Source of the DNA: Candidatus Eisenbergiella intestinipullorum
GTDB lineage: Bacteria > Bacillota > Clostridia > Lachnospirales > Lachnospiraceae
NCBI GenBank assembly: GCA_019119815.1
Contig: DWWH01000064.1
Span: 1-32,933 of the forward strand
Direction of reading: 5' to 3'
Length of the DNA: 32,933 bases
The position numbers and the translations under genes are program-made. Of the stretch, positions 15,738 through 23,391 are shown one piece after another. The stretch's first letter is position 1. Each line of letters opens with the position of its first letter. The notes under the pieces are model-generated. The model ran no database searches. It saw only the letters and a list, made by a program, of their open reading frames with translations, and was not told the origin of the DNA.

Positions 15738-15857
15738 TTCTAACCAACAGTGACACATTTCTTTTGGTGCGTCGGCTTCCTCCAGATTGATGCAGGTATA
15801 CACCGCTTTGGAGCTCTCCACTGCTATGAGCCAGAACAGATACTTAATAATCCCGGG
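15738..15857 (-). pseudogene. Fragment of a second SirTM-type sirtuin (C-terminal end)
   Basis: About 40 codons (PGIIKYLFWLIAVESSKAVY, then TCINLEEADAPKEM) match the C-terminus of the intact SirTM next door (PAIIKYSFWRMAYEWKDALY). The DNA of the two copies is clearly diverged, so this is the remains of a paralogue rather than a fresh duplication. No start or catalytic part is present; it is fused in frame to the DUF4143 fragment upstream. Confidence 0.65.
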
Positions 15858-15860
15858 GCG

Positions 15861-15992
15861 TTCCGAAAAAACATAGCTCTCAAAGAAAGCCCCGGACATG
15901 GCGCCTCTTTCCAGTGCTTCGGGATTGCCCCATTTTAAGAGATACGCTGTCAGGCCGGTGTCCAGGAAATGGATCAATGGCATCTTTACAAT
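15861..15992 (-). pseudogene. Fragment of a DUF4143 (AAA ATPase) protein
   Basis: About 44 codons contain FLDTGLTAYLLKWG followed by LERGAMSGAFFESYVFSE, the hallmark of the DUF4143 domain at the C-terminus of AAA_14-type ATPases. The ATPase part and the natural C-terminus are missing. It sits between the intact SirTM and the second SirTM fragment. Confidence 0.65.
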
Positions 15993-16015
15993 GAAACGCG
16001 CTCTGACTTCCGGCA

Positions 16016-16936
16016 TTACGCCGGTGATATTGATGTGGATTGGAGTTGATTCAGAATCGTTCCAATATCTCCATTGATACAAATTGACTGCTTTTTTATT
16101 TCATCAGGGGCAAAGGCCTCTCCATCATTCAAACAGGCATACAACGCATCTTTCCACTCGTATGCCATCCGCCAGAAGCTATACTTGATTATCGCTGGCG
16201 TATTGAAGCCGACGGCTGCTTCTAAAAACAGCACTTTCATGTTTTGATGTCTGCGGAGAAAATCAGAATATCGCTGTGCCGCCTTATGCCAGCCTTCATC
16301 CTCCACAAAAGTATCATCAGCCCGAAGATTCATACTCACAGGTTTTCCGCATTTCGGACAGCAGGGAATCAATGCGGAGGGAACCTCCATTTGGGGCACA
16401 GTCCCTTCCGGTAAATTTATCTCACCGTTTTCAGCGATCACATAGCCTTGTGCCTCAATCATGTTACGGATAATCTCTGCATTGTCATAGGTTTCCTTAT
16501 GACAAGGCTCGCTGCACTGAAACAGCCCGTAATCCCCCTGCGTATAGAACAGGCGGTGCTTGTCAAATCCGGCTTTTTGAAAACAGTGGTCCACATTCGT
16601 TGTCAGGACAAAATAATCTTTATCCTTTACCAAATCATAAAGCTCTCTGTAAACCGGCTTCGGCGCGTCCATATACCGGTTAATGTAAATATACCGGCTC
16701 CAGTATGCCCAGTGTTCTTCCGGACTGTCGAAGGGATAGAAGCCGCCGGAATACATATCACGAAAGCCATATTTCGCAATAAAATCTCCGAAATACTTCT
16801 GAAAGCGTTCGCCGGAGTAGGTAAAACCGGCTGAAGTGGAAAGCCCGGAACCGGCTCCGATGACCACCGCGTCCGCCGTGTCCAGTTCCTGCCGGAGCCG
16901 CGCGATATTATCGCAGGAGGCGTCTGTAGATTTCAT
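16016..16936 (-). CDS. Class M sirtuin (SirTM), protein ADP-ribosyltransferase
   Basis: SirTM enzymes use NAD+ to mono-ADP-ribosylate proteins, in known cases a lipoylated GcvH-like carrier. Seen in 306 residues: GAGSGLSTSAGFTY (NAD site), TTNVDHCFQKAGF, and FYTQGDYGLFQC, where Gln stands in place of the usual sirtuin catalytic His, the class M hallmark. Zinc cysteines are in QCSEPC and CPKCG. ATG 16936 follows AAGGA by 9 bases, inside the macrodomain gene, giving a 29-base overlap; an upstream ATG at 16957 is less likely. The C-terminus (SICINGDIGTIL) looks complete. GcvH-L and LplA2, the usual operon partners, are not in the window, so the substrate here is unknown. Confidence 0.9.
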   Translation of the reverse strand: MKSTDASCDNIARLRQELDTADAVVIGAGSGLSTSAGFTYSGERFQKYFGDFIAKYGFRDMYSGGFYPFDSPEEHWAYWSRYIYINRYMDAPKPVYRELYDLVKDKDYFVLTTNVDHCFQKAGFDKHRLFYTQGDYGLFQCSEPCHKETYDNAEIIRNMIEAQGYVIAENGEINLPEGTVPQMEVPSALIPCCPKCGKPVSMNLRADDTFVEDEGWHKAAQRYSDFLRRHQNMKVLFLEAAVGFNTPAIIKYSFWRMAYEWKDALYACLNDGEAFAPDEIKKQSICINGDIGTILNQLQSTSISPA

Positions 16937-17681
16937 GGTCGCTGTCCTTAAAAACATTAAAAATCACCTCAATTCTGTCCGGATTCTGCCGCTGCCATTC
17001 CGTGACCGTCCGGATGGCAGTCTGCGCGGCCAGTTCGTTCGGAAAATGAAATTCACCGGTGGAAATACAGCAGAAGGCTACGCTGCGAAGGCCGTTCTCC
17101 GCCGCCAGCTCCAGGCAGGAACGATAGCAGCCTGCCAGAAGCTCCCGGTCTGTCCGGGTAACGGATCCATGGATGACCGGGCCGACGGTGTGCAGCACAT
17201 AACGGCAGGGCAGGTTATAGGCGTTTGTTATCTTTGCGTGTCCTGCCGGTTCTTCTTCCTTCTGTCCGGCCATGATGCGGGCGCATTCCAGACGAAGCTG
17301 CACGCCCGCATAAGTGTGGATCGCATTGTCAATGCAGCCATGACAGGGAACGAAGCAGCCCAGCATCCGGCTGTTAGCCGCATTGACGATGGCATCGACG
17401 GCCAGGGTGGTGATGTCGCCCTGCCAGAGATATAAGCCGGGACGCACCGGCGTCAGGTCCGAAATCCCTGTGATTTTCCGGCCGGCAAGCCGTTCCGTCA
17501 GATAGGCATCCTGTATTTTCAGAAAATCTTCGCTGGCCGGAACCGGAGGGCGCACATTCATCAGGCTCCTGAGAAGCCGCCGCTTTTCTGAAATCGTGTC
17601 CGGCACACGGATGTCTGCATAATCTCTGCGCTCCGCCAGCAGACAGCGCAGCAAAAAATTCAGTCTCTCATTCTGTGTCAT
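16908..17681 (-). CDS. Zinc-dependent macrodomain protein (ADP-ribosyl hydrolase)
   Basis: The 257-residue protein has an N-terminal helical part and a macrodomain (LWQGDITTLAVDAIVNAANS). The loop MLGCFVPCHGCIDNAIHTYAG carries the Cys/His set that binds zinc in Zn-Macro proteins encoded beside SirTM; VLHTVGPV and CISTGEFHFP line the ADP-ribose site. Relatives remove ADP-ribose added by SirTM. ATG 17681 has GGAGG 7 bases upstream; the longer frame has no support. Macrodomain first and SirTM overlapping after it is the typical arrangement. Confidence 0.92.
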   Translation of the reverse strand: MTQNERLNFLLRCLLAERRDYADIRVPDTISEKRRLLRSLMNVRPPVPASEDFLKIQDAYLTERLAGRKITGISDLTPVRPGLYLWQGDITTLAVDAIVNAANSRMLGCFVPCHGCIDNAIHTYAGVQLRLECARIMAGQKEEEPAGHAKITNAYNLPCRYVLHTVGPVIHGSVTRTDRELLAGCYRSCLELAAENGLRSVAFCCISTGEFHFPNELAAQTAIRTVTEWQRQNPDRIEVIFNVFKDSDHEIYRRLLR

Positions 17682-17740
17682 AGTCTTACCTCCGTTTGAT
17701 TGCTTTTGCGGGACAGATTTCCTTCCCCTTCCCCTGCCGG

Positions 17741-18514
17741 TCAGAACTTCACGTTCTGATTCTGCCATGTGGATGGATCTGCGATGGTTTCCATCACATC
17801 CCAGTGCTCGGCGATCTTACCGTTTTCCACGCGCCACAGATCATAGTAGCTGGTGGGCGCGCCGCCGAAAGTGCCCTCGCTGACAGCCAGAACATAATTG
17901 CCCTGTGCCAGCACCTGATGGGTAGTGGTGTAAATCATCTGAATGCCCTGCTCAGCCAGCGCGGCCAGCGCGGCGCCCAGACCGGACAGGCCGTCGGCAA
18001 TGCCGGTGTTGTGCTGGATGTAGGTATCGCCATCAAAGTAACCGGCAGTTTTCTCCGGATGCCGGTTCTGCATCACATCAATGAGGAAATTCTCCACAAG
18101 TCTGCGGTTTTCCTCAGTCTTATCCAGGTCTTTCAGCTCCATCGTGCCATCGATCTGCGTGCGGCCGGAAGGATTCGGAGCGGCTTTCGCTGCCAGGTTG
18201 TCCCAGTGTTCAGCGATCAGGCCGTTTTCGTCAAAGCGGAAGATGTCAAAAGCCACCTGCTCGCCTGCGCCGGCGAAGTTGTAGACGGTCTGCAGAAATA
18301 CCCTGTCGCCGTCCTCAAAAGCCCGGATGTTGTTCACCGTGGTTTTGACGGGAGCCGAAGCCAGATATTCGACGGACCCGACAAAGGCATCGCGCCCTGT
18401 GCCATAGGCCGGATTGTGCTGGATATACCCCTCGGCGAGCAGGTTTTTCGCTTTTTCGGTATCACCGGAAGCGAAGGTGCTGATCAGTTCAAGTGCTTTC
18501 TGAATGTTTGTCAT
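17741..18514 (-). CDS. NTF2/SnoaL-like protein, two tandem domains
   Basis: Two related alpha+beta halves, residues ~1-125 and ~135-257, each contain YIQHN and end with an AEHWD motif (LIAEHWDNLA; KIAEHWDVME), typical of SnoaL-like polyketide-cyclase or NTF2-family proteins. No catalytic role can be assigned. ATG 18514 (MTNIQKAL) follows GGAG by 7-8 bases; ATG 18526 is an alternative with AGAGG upstream. It is divergent from the HxlR regulator, which is the likely controller. Whether it belongs with the macrodomain genes downstream (60-base gap) is unclear. Confidence 0.85.
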   Translation of the reverse strand: MTNIQKALELISTFASGDTEKAKNLLAEGYIQHNPAYGTGRDAFVGSVEYLASAPVKTTVNNIRAFEDGDRVFLQTVYNFAGAGEQVAFDIFRFDENGLIAEHWDNLAAKAAPNPSGRTQIDGTMELKDLDKTEENRRLVENFLIDVMQNRHPEKTAGYFDGDTYIQHNTGIADGLSGLGAALAALAEQGIQMIYTTTHQVLAQGNYVLAVSEGTFGGAPTSYYDLWRVENGKIAEHWDVMETIADPSTWQNQNVKF

Positions 18515-18526
18515 TTTAATCTCCAT

Positions 18527-18552
18527 TACTAAGGTCCTCTACTAAGGTCCTC
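18527..18552 (-). repeat. 13-bp tandem repeat at the NTF2-like gene start
   Basis: actaaggtcctct and actaaggtcctcc lie head to tail on the plus strand. On the minus strand each unit supplies an AGAGG or GGAGG Shine-Dalgarno-like core, so the leader has duplicated ribosome-binding sequences. Confidence 0.6.
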
Positions 18553-18666
18553 CTTGCTGGTATCTGTTTGTCCGCAGAGAGTCTGGAAAGAGCTTCCTTC
18601 CTTTTCCTGCGTATGCGTCGTGAGCTGTGAGCTCTGGTCCGGCCGTTCTCCCTGGCTCATGTCCGT

Positions 18667-18708
18667 ATTATACGCAGAAAAATTTCCGATATAAAGTACG
18701 CACTTTAT
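18667..18708 (-). promoter_or_regulatory. Promoter with overlapping palindromic operator, NTF2-like gene
   Basis: On the minus strand TTTATA (18695-18690), 17-base spacer, TATAAT (18672-18667). The perfect inverted repeat ATAAAGT-acgc-ACTTTAT (18691-18708) covers the -35 box, as expected of a repressor site. HxlR proteins bind such short dyads, and the hxlR-like gene is divergent, so it is the likely regulator (inference). Confidence 0.65.
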
Positions 18709-18843
18709 TGTGGTATAGTTACCGACTGGAAACTGCCGGACGGTTACTGGAAGGAAACGACTGCGCATTTCTGCGGCCCTTTCGGGCATTGGCTCTTTGA
18801 AAAATATTTTTTAAAATCCTGATTTTAACAGGAATCCGCATGG

Positions 18844-18900
18844 TTGTATGGGGGACCTGCCAGCGTTATAATGATACTATTATCCTAAAAGGAATGTATC
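18844..18900 (+). promoter_or_regulatory. Promoter and dyad upstream of the HxlR gene
   Basis: TTGTAT (18844-18849), 17-base spacer, TATAAT (18867-18872). Directly after the -10 an imperfect dyad, GATAC..TCCT-aaa-AGGA..GTATC (18873-18900), could serve as an operator for autoregulation. Confidence 0.6.
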
Positions 18901-18935
18901 GACCTGATGGAAACTGATAAAAGGAGAGTGATATT

Positions 18936-19262
18936 GTGCAACAGGGAAAAGAATTGCCGGCCTGCCCGGTGGAAACCACGCTCATGCTGATCGGGGATAA
19001 ATGGAAGGTTCTGATTCTGCGTGACCTCATGCCCGGGACAAAGCGGTTTGGAGAATTAAAGAAATCCATCGGCAGCGTGTCGCAGAAGGTGCTGACGGCC
19101 CAGCTTCGGGATATGGAAGAGAAGGGGCTGGTCAATCGTCAGGTGTACGCGGAAGTGCCGCCGCGGGTGGAATACAGCCTGACAGACCTGGGAAAAAGCC
19201 TGAAACCGATCCTGGACGCCATGCGGGTATGGGGAGAAGGGTATCAGGCGCAGAACCGTTAA
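18936..19262 (+). CDS. HxlR-family winged-helix transcriptional regulator
   Basis: The 108-residue protein has the HxlR signature: a cysteine near the N-terminus (PACPVETTLMLIGDKWKVLI), FGELKKSIGSVSQKVLTAQLRDMEEKGL as the helix-turn-helix region, and a winged-hairpin VEYSLTDLGKSL. Cys10 is at the position of the redox or electrophile-sensing cysteine in YodB/HypR-type members. The start is GTG 18936 with AGGAGAG upstream. It is divergent from the NTF2-like gene. Confidence 0.93.
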   Translation: MQQGKELPACPVETTLMLIGDKWKVLILRDLMPGTKRFGELKKSIGSVSQKVLTAQLRDMEEKGLVNRQVYAEVPPRVEYSLTDLGKSLKPILDAMRVWGEGYQAQNR

Positions 19263-19296
19263 AAACAGAGGAAGGAAATTTTTCAGGGATTTCCAA

Positions 19297-19342
19297 TTGA
19301 CAAATCATTTCTGTCCTAGTATAGTGTTCCTGTAAAACACTA
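19297..19342 (+). promoter_or_regulatory. Strong promoter with dyad, TrmB-lysA operon
   Basis: TTGACA (19297-19302), 17-base spacer, TATAGT (19320-19325). The inverted repeat TAGTGTT-cctgtaa-AACACTA (19322-19342) covers the -10 and transcription start, a good position for repression by the TrmB-like product. Confidence 0.72.
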
Positions 19343-19386
19343 CTAATGAAAGAAATGAGCTGAGACTGCCGAAAGGGGGGATTCGT

Positions 19387-20115
19387 TTGGAGGATCTGGC
19401 TTTTGTGGAAAAACTGACGGCCTTCGGACTGACCAGGCAGGAGGCTTCCATTTATCTGTGCCTGTATCAAAACGGCACGCTGACCGGATACGAAGCGGCC
19501 AAGCTCACCGGAATATCCCGTTCCAATGTGTACAACGCGCTGGCGGGTCTGGCGGAGAAGGGCGCGGCCTATCTGCTGGAAGGAAACAGCAGCCGGTATA
19601 CGGCGGTTCCCGTCGGGGAGCTGTGCGACAACAAGCTGCGGGCGCTGGCAGATGCGAAAATATGGCTGGAGCAGAACATGCCGAAGGCAGCCGAGCCCAG
19701 CGACGGGTACATCACCATCGTGGGCGAACAGCAGATTCTGGACAAGATGCATCATATGATGGAGGAAGCCGAAAAGCGGATTTATCTTGCGGCCTCCTCG
19801 GAGAGGATCGCCCGGTTCCGGCCGGAGCTTTCCCTGCTTCTTGCAAAGAGGATCAAGGTGGTGCTGCTGTCTGCCAGAGAACCGGACGGACTGAAGGGCG
19901 CGGTTTTTTACCGGGCGGAAGGAAAGGAGAATCAGGTGCGCCTGATCGCCGATTCCCGGTACGTCCTGACGGGAGAGCTGACCGGCAGCAGACAGGACAT
20001 CTGCCTGTATTCCGGACAGCGGGTATTTGTGGACGCTCTGAAGGAAGCCATGCGCAATGAGATAAAGCTGATCGAACTGACGGGTAAGAAAAAGAAAGCA
20101 AAAGGAGAAGCATGA
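19387..20115 (+). CDS. TrmB-family transcriptional regulator
   Basis: The 242-residue protein has an N-terminal TrmB winged helix (LTAFGLTRQEASIYLCLYQN, then GYEAAKLTGISRSNVYNAL) and a C-terminal ligand-type domain beginning near residue 115 (RIYLAASSERIARF). TrmB proteins usually sense sugars; here the overlap with lysA (ATGA) suggests control of that gene, possibly with a non-sugar ligand. It starts with TTG 19387 behind AAAGGGGGG. The C-terminus is Lys-rich. Confidence 0.9.
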   Translation: MEDLAFVEKLTAFGLTRQEASIYLCLYQNGTLTGYEAAKLTGISRSNVYNALAGLAEKGAAYLLEGNSSRYTAVPVGELCDNKLRALADAKIWLEQNMPKAAEPSDGYITIVGEQQILDKMHHMMEEAEKRIYLAASSERIARFRPELSLLLAKRIKVVLLSAREPDGLKGAVFYRAEGKENQVRLIADSRYVLTGELTGSRQDICLYSGQRVFVDALKEAMRNEIKLIELTGKKKKAKGEA

Positions 20116-21395
20116 TGACGGAAAAAAAGCCCTTTGTGACAAAGGAACAGATCGAAGAAATTGTAAAAACCTGGCCCACGCCCTTCCATATTTACGATGA
20201 AAAGGGCATCCGGGAAAACGCGCAGAAGCTGAAGCAGGCCTTTTCCTGGAATCCGGGCTATAAGGAGTTTTTCGCGGTAAAGGCTACGCCCAATCCCTTT
20301 CTGATCGATATTTTACGGGATTACGGCTGCGGCTGTGACTGCTCCTCCCTGACGGAGCTGATGCTGGCGCAGGCCATGGGCGTAAAGGGAGAGGACATCA
20401 TGTTTTCCTCCAACGACACGCCCGCCGAAGAATTCGCCTACGCGGCCAAAATCGGGGCGACCATCAACCTGGACGACATCACCCATATTGATTTTCTGGA
20501 GAATATCCTGGGAAAGCTTCCGGAAACCTTAAGCTGCCGCTATAATCCCGGCGGCGTGTTCAAGATCAGCAACAGCATCATGGACAACCCCGGGGACGCC
20601 AAGTACGGCTTCACCACAGAGCAGATGTTTGAGGGCTTCCGCATCCTGAAGGAAAAGGGCGTGAAGCATTTCGGCATCCACGCCTTCCTGGCCAGCAATA
20701 CCGTGACCAACGCTTATTATCCCATGCTGGCGAAGGAACTGTTCGAGCTGGCCGTGGAGCTGAAGGAGCAGACCGGCGCGGACATCCGCTTCATCAACCT
20801 TTCCGGCGGCATCGGCATTCCCTACCGTCCGGATCAGGAGGCCAACAATATCTTTGAAATCGCCGACGGCGTAAAACACGCCTATGAGGAAATCCTTGTC
20901 CCGGCCGGAATGGGAGAGGTGGCGATCTACACCGAACTGGGCCGCTACATGATGGGCCCCTATGGCCATCTGATCACACAGGTGATCCATGAGAAGCACA
21001 CCCACAAGGAATATCTGGGCTGCGACGCCTGCGCGGTAAATCTGATGCGCCCTGCCATGTACGGCGCGTACCACCACATCACCGTGCTGGGGAAAGAAAA
21101 CGAACCCTGCGACCACAAGTACGATGTGACCGGTTCCCTGTGCGAAAACAACGATAAGTTCGCCATCGACCGGATGCTTCCCAAAGTCGAGGTGGGAGAT
21201 TATCTCGCCATTCACGATACGGGAGCCCACGGCTTTTCCATGGGCTACAACTACAACGGAAAGCTCCGTTCCGCAGAGCTCCTTCTGAAGGAAAACGGAC
21301 AGGTGCAGCTCATCCGCCGGGCGGAGACTCCGAAGGACTACTTCGCCACCTTTGACTGCTTTGATATTTATAACAAATTTGACTGGAATGCATAA
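20112..21395 (+). CDS. lysA: Diaminopimelate decarboxylase
   Basis: LysA is a PLP enzyme that converts meso-diaminopimelate to lysine. In 427 residues: FFAVKATPNP holds the PLP lysine, then GCGCDCSSLTEL, GIHAFLASNT, NLSGGIGIPYRPDQ, ELGRYMMGPYGHLIT and GSLCENNDKFAIDR, whose Cys-Glu pair lies in the active site of group IV decarboxylases. The lysine-specific assignment over other DC enzymes is by overall pattern. ATG 20112 overlaps the TrmB stop; ATG 20115 is 7 bases from AAGGAG and may be the real start. A strong terminator follows. Confidence 0.9.
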   Translation: MMTEKKPFVTKEQIEEIVKTWPTPFHIYDEKGIRENAQKLKQAFSWNPGYKEFFAVKATPNPFLIDILRDYGCGCDCSSLTELMLAQAMGVKGEDIMFSSNDTPAEEFAYAAKIGATINLDDITHIDFLENILGKLPETLSCRYNPGGVFKISNSIMDNPGDAKYGFTTEQMFEGFRILKEKGVKHFGIHAFLASNTVTNAYYPMLAKELFELAVELKEQTGADIRFINLSGGIGIPYRPDQEANNIFEIADGVKHAYEEILVPAGMGEVAIYTELGRYMMGPYGHLITQVIHEKHTHKEYLGCDACAVNLMRPAMYGAYHHITVLGKENEPCDHKYDVTGSLCENNDKFAIDRMLPKVEVGDYLAIHDTGAHGFSMGYNYNGKLRSAELLLKENGQVQLIRRAETPKDYFATFDCFDIYNKFDWNA

Positions 21396-21425
21396 TCCTG
21401 ACGCAAAAATGCGTTTTGAGTCGGG

Positions 21426-21470
21426 AAAACCGCCTGAGCTCCTCCGCTTCGGAGGGCTCAGGCGGTTTTT
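21426..21470 (+). terminator. Intrinsic terminator after lysA
   Basis: CCGCCTGAGC and CCTCCG pair with CGGAGG and GCTCAGGCGG around a short CTT loop, with one bulged base, followed by TTTTT. The A-run before the stem makes it possibly bidirectional. Confidence 0.92.
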
Positions 21471-21552
21471 GACACCACGGCAGTCGACTTTAAAAAGGAT
21501 TTAGACAAAGATGCAGTAGCAGAGAGCAGCCGGGGCGTATGGAAAAGAGCCT

Positions 21553-21663
21553 TCAATGAAACAGCGTCGTTCCGATGCAGGCGGCCCATATGCCTGCTGA
21601 AAAAAGAACCAGCAGCCCGAACATGAGCCAGGACAGATGGATGCGGCCTTTGTTTTCTTTCAT
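21553..21663 (-). CDS. Small membrane protein, 36 residues
   Basis: ATG 21663 follows GGAGGG by 10 bases. The peptide has a polar N-terminus (MKENKGRIH) and one hydrophobic segment (LSWLMFGLLVLFSAGIWAAC), ending in TTLFH. It is a typical single-span small membrane protein; function unknown. It lies downstream of the ABC permease on the same strand, with a 193-base gap. Confidence 0.6.
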   Translation of the reverse strand: MKENKGRIHLSWLMFGLLVLFSAGIWAACIGTTLFH

Positions 21664-21856
21664 ATGGATTTTTCCCTCCATTCCGCTGTGAATTTCCGGC
21701 CGGAATGCGGCTTATAGTTACATTCCACGAACCGGTTTTTCTTTATTGTAGCGAAACGGAAGAGGGGATTCTGCCAGGTTTGAGTTAATTCCATGTAAAG
21801 AATAGGGATACGTTTCATAAATCAGAGGAATGGAGAAAAGAGGCACACGCACCCGT

Positions 21857-22603
21857 CTACGGACTCAGCTTCCTGTCCGCAAGAAAGGCGGTCAGCAGAA
21901 AGAAGAGGAGGTCGATCCCAAGATAGTAGATCACATCTAAGGCATACCAGGCCGCGGACGGAAGACCGGACAGGATGGAAAGACCACTGATCGCATGATA
22001 GCCCAGATTGCAGGAAAGATTGGCCAGCCAGAACAGCAGAAAGGAAAGAAGTCCGCCATGCCTGGAATCTGCCAGCACGGTTCGGGAAAGCAGAACAGCG
22101 AAAAAGCCGCTCATAACAAGCTGGAGCCAGAGCAGAATGGCTGTCGCGGCATCCTGAATCAGATCGATCCAGCTGATTCCGAGTTCAGGCAGAAACATCG
22201 CCGCTGCATTGGTCAGACCGGTGAATCCGCTTTCTTTCCAAATGGAAGCCACTACTCCCAGAAACGCCGGAAAGAAAAACAGACAGAGGAAAAAAAGCGT
22301 CTGCAGGACTGCGGCCAGATATTTGGCACCTAAAATCTGCAGGACGGATCTGGGAACCATCCAGAGCATACAGCTCTGACCGTTCTGCAGGTCCCGGTTA
22401 AGAAGCAGAATGCTTTCCACTCCGGCATAGAAGGGAGAAATCAGCAGCCCCACAAACAGGAGCAGGAAGCCGGAGGCAACAACAGCAACCTTCCAGAAAA
22501 GCAGGCCGGAGAGCATCAGAAACAGGCCGACGGCAGCCGTGCCCATGCTGATCATCTGCGAGACTTTCCGCCTGCGGAATTCATATTTCATCAGTTCTTT
22601 CAT
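21857..22603 (-). CDS. ABC transporter permease (ABC-2 type)
   Basis: The 248-residue protein starts MKELMKYEFRRRK, like many Firmicute ABC-2 permeases, and has about six hydrophobic segments. It follows the ATPase gene on the minus strand (40-base gap), with TTTTCCTCC-complement (GGAGGAAAA) as ribosome-binding site. The substrate is unknown; GntR-ABC cassettes of this type are often linked to cell-envelope stress or peptide antibiotics. Confidence 0.88.
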   Translation of the reverse strand: MKELMKYEFRRRKVSQMISMGTAAVGLFLMLSGLLFWKVAVVASGFLLLFVGLLISPFYAGVESILLLNRDLQNGQSCMLWMVPRSVLQILGAKYLAAVLQTLFFLCLFFFPAFLGVVASIWKESGFTGLTNAAAMFLPELGISWIDLIQDAATAILLWLQLVMSGFFAVLLSRTVLADSRHGGLLSFLLFWLANLSCNLGYHAISGLSILSGLPSAAWYALDVIYYLGIDLLFFLLTAFLADRKLSP

Positions 22604-22643
22604 TTTCTTTTCCTCCTTACAGATGCGTTGCAGCGTCCGTTCT

Positions 22644-23327
22644 TCACATGATTTCCCGGTAAAGCTCCACGATGGATCTTCCGGTCTTCTCCCGTTCTTC
22701 CTCCGGATTTACGTCGCAGATCAGGCGCCCCTCTCTGAGAAACAGGGCCCGGTCCGTAAAGCTTTCAATTTCATCCAGCAGATGGGTGGAGATGACGAAA
22801 GTGTTTGTCTCATCCGCTGTTTCCAGAATCAGGGAGATGATCTCCTCTCTGGCTTTATAGTCGATACCGTTCATCGGCTCATCCAGAAGATAGAGCTTTG
22901 CCCTGCGGGAAAGCGCGGCTGCGATGCGGAGCTTCGCCCCGCTTCCGCTGGAAAGATTCTTTACCTTTGGATTGTCTCCAAAGCCCAGCTTCTGCATAAG
23001 ACCGGAAAAACGTTTCCGGTCGAAGTCCGGAAAAAAGTCAGCATAATACTGCTCCACATCCGAAACGCGCATATAATCGTAGAAGATGGGTTCTGTAGAC
23101 AGCCAGGATATTTTTGCCCGGTCCCGCCAGGAGAGGGGATGGTCCTGAAAAAGAATCTGTCCGTGGGACGGCCTTAAAAGTCCGGCGGCCATTTTCAGAA
23201 AGATGGTTTTGCCGCTGCCGTTTTCGCCCAGAAGAACGTGGATTTTTCCGGTATCCAGCGTAAGATTCAAATCGGAAATTACCGTTTTCCTTCCGTAATG
23301 CCTGCTGAGTGCGATACATTCCAACAT
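22644..23327 (-). CDS. ABC transporter ATP-binding protein
   Basis: The 227-residue protein has Walker A GENGSGKT, a signature LSSGSGAKL (variant of LSGGQ), Walker B LYLLDEPMNGID and H-loop STHLLDE. It drives the downstream ABC-2 permease. The start ATG 23327 lies 64 bases after the GntR gene, which is thus the first gene of the operon. Confidence 0.94.
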   Translation of the reverse strand: MLECIALSRHYGRKTVISDLNLTLDTGKIHVLLGENGSGKTIFLKMAAGLLRPSHGQILFQDHPLSWRDRAKISWLSTEPIFYDYMRVSDVEQYYADFFPDFDRKRFSGLMQKLGFGDNPKVKNLSSGSGAKLRIAAALSRRAKLYLLDEPMNGIDYKAREEIISLILETADETNTFVISTHLLDEIESFTDRALFLREGRLICDVNPEEEREKTGRSIVELYREIM

Positions 23328-23391
23328 AGCTGTTCTCCTTTTCCTTATAAATGTTTTTCGAGAAAAGCGCTTTTTTCAGGACAATGCATTT

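Noticed and set aside
18529..18789. 86-codon minus-strand frame upstream of the NTF2-like gene
   Set aside because: It contains the promoter and operator and has no protein-like pattern.
19132..20142. 336-codon minus-strand frame opposite the TrmB gene
   Set aside because: Shadow frame with no motif; promoter and coupling support the plus-strand genes.
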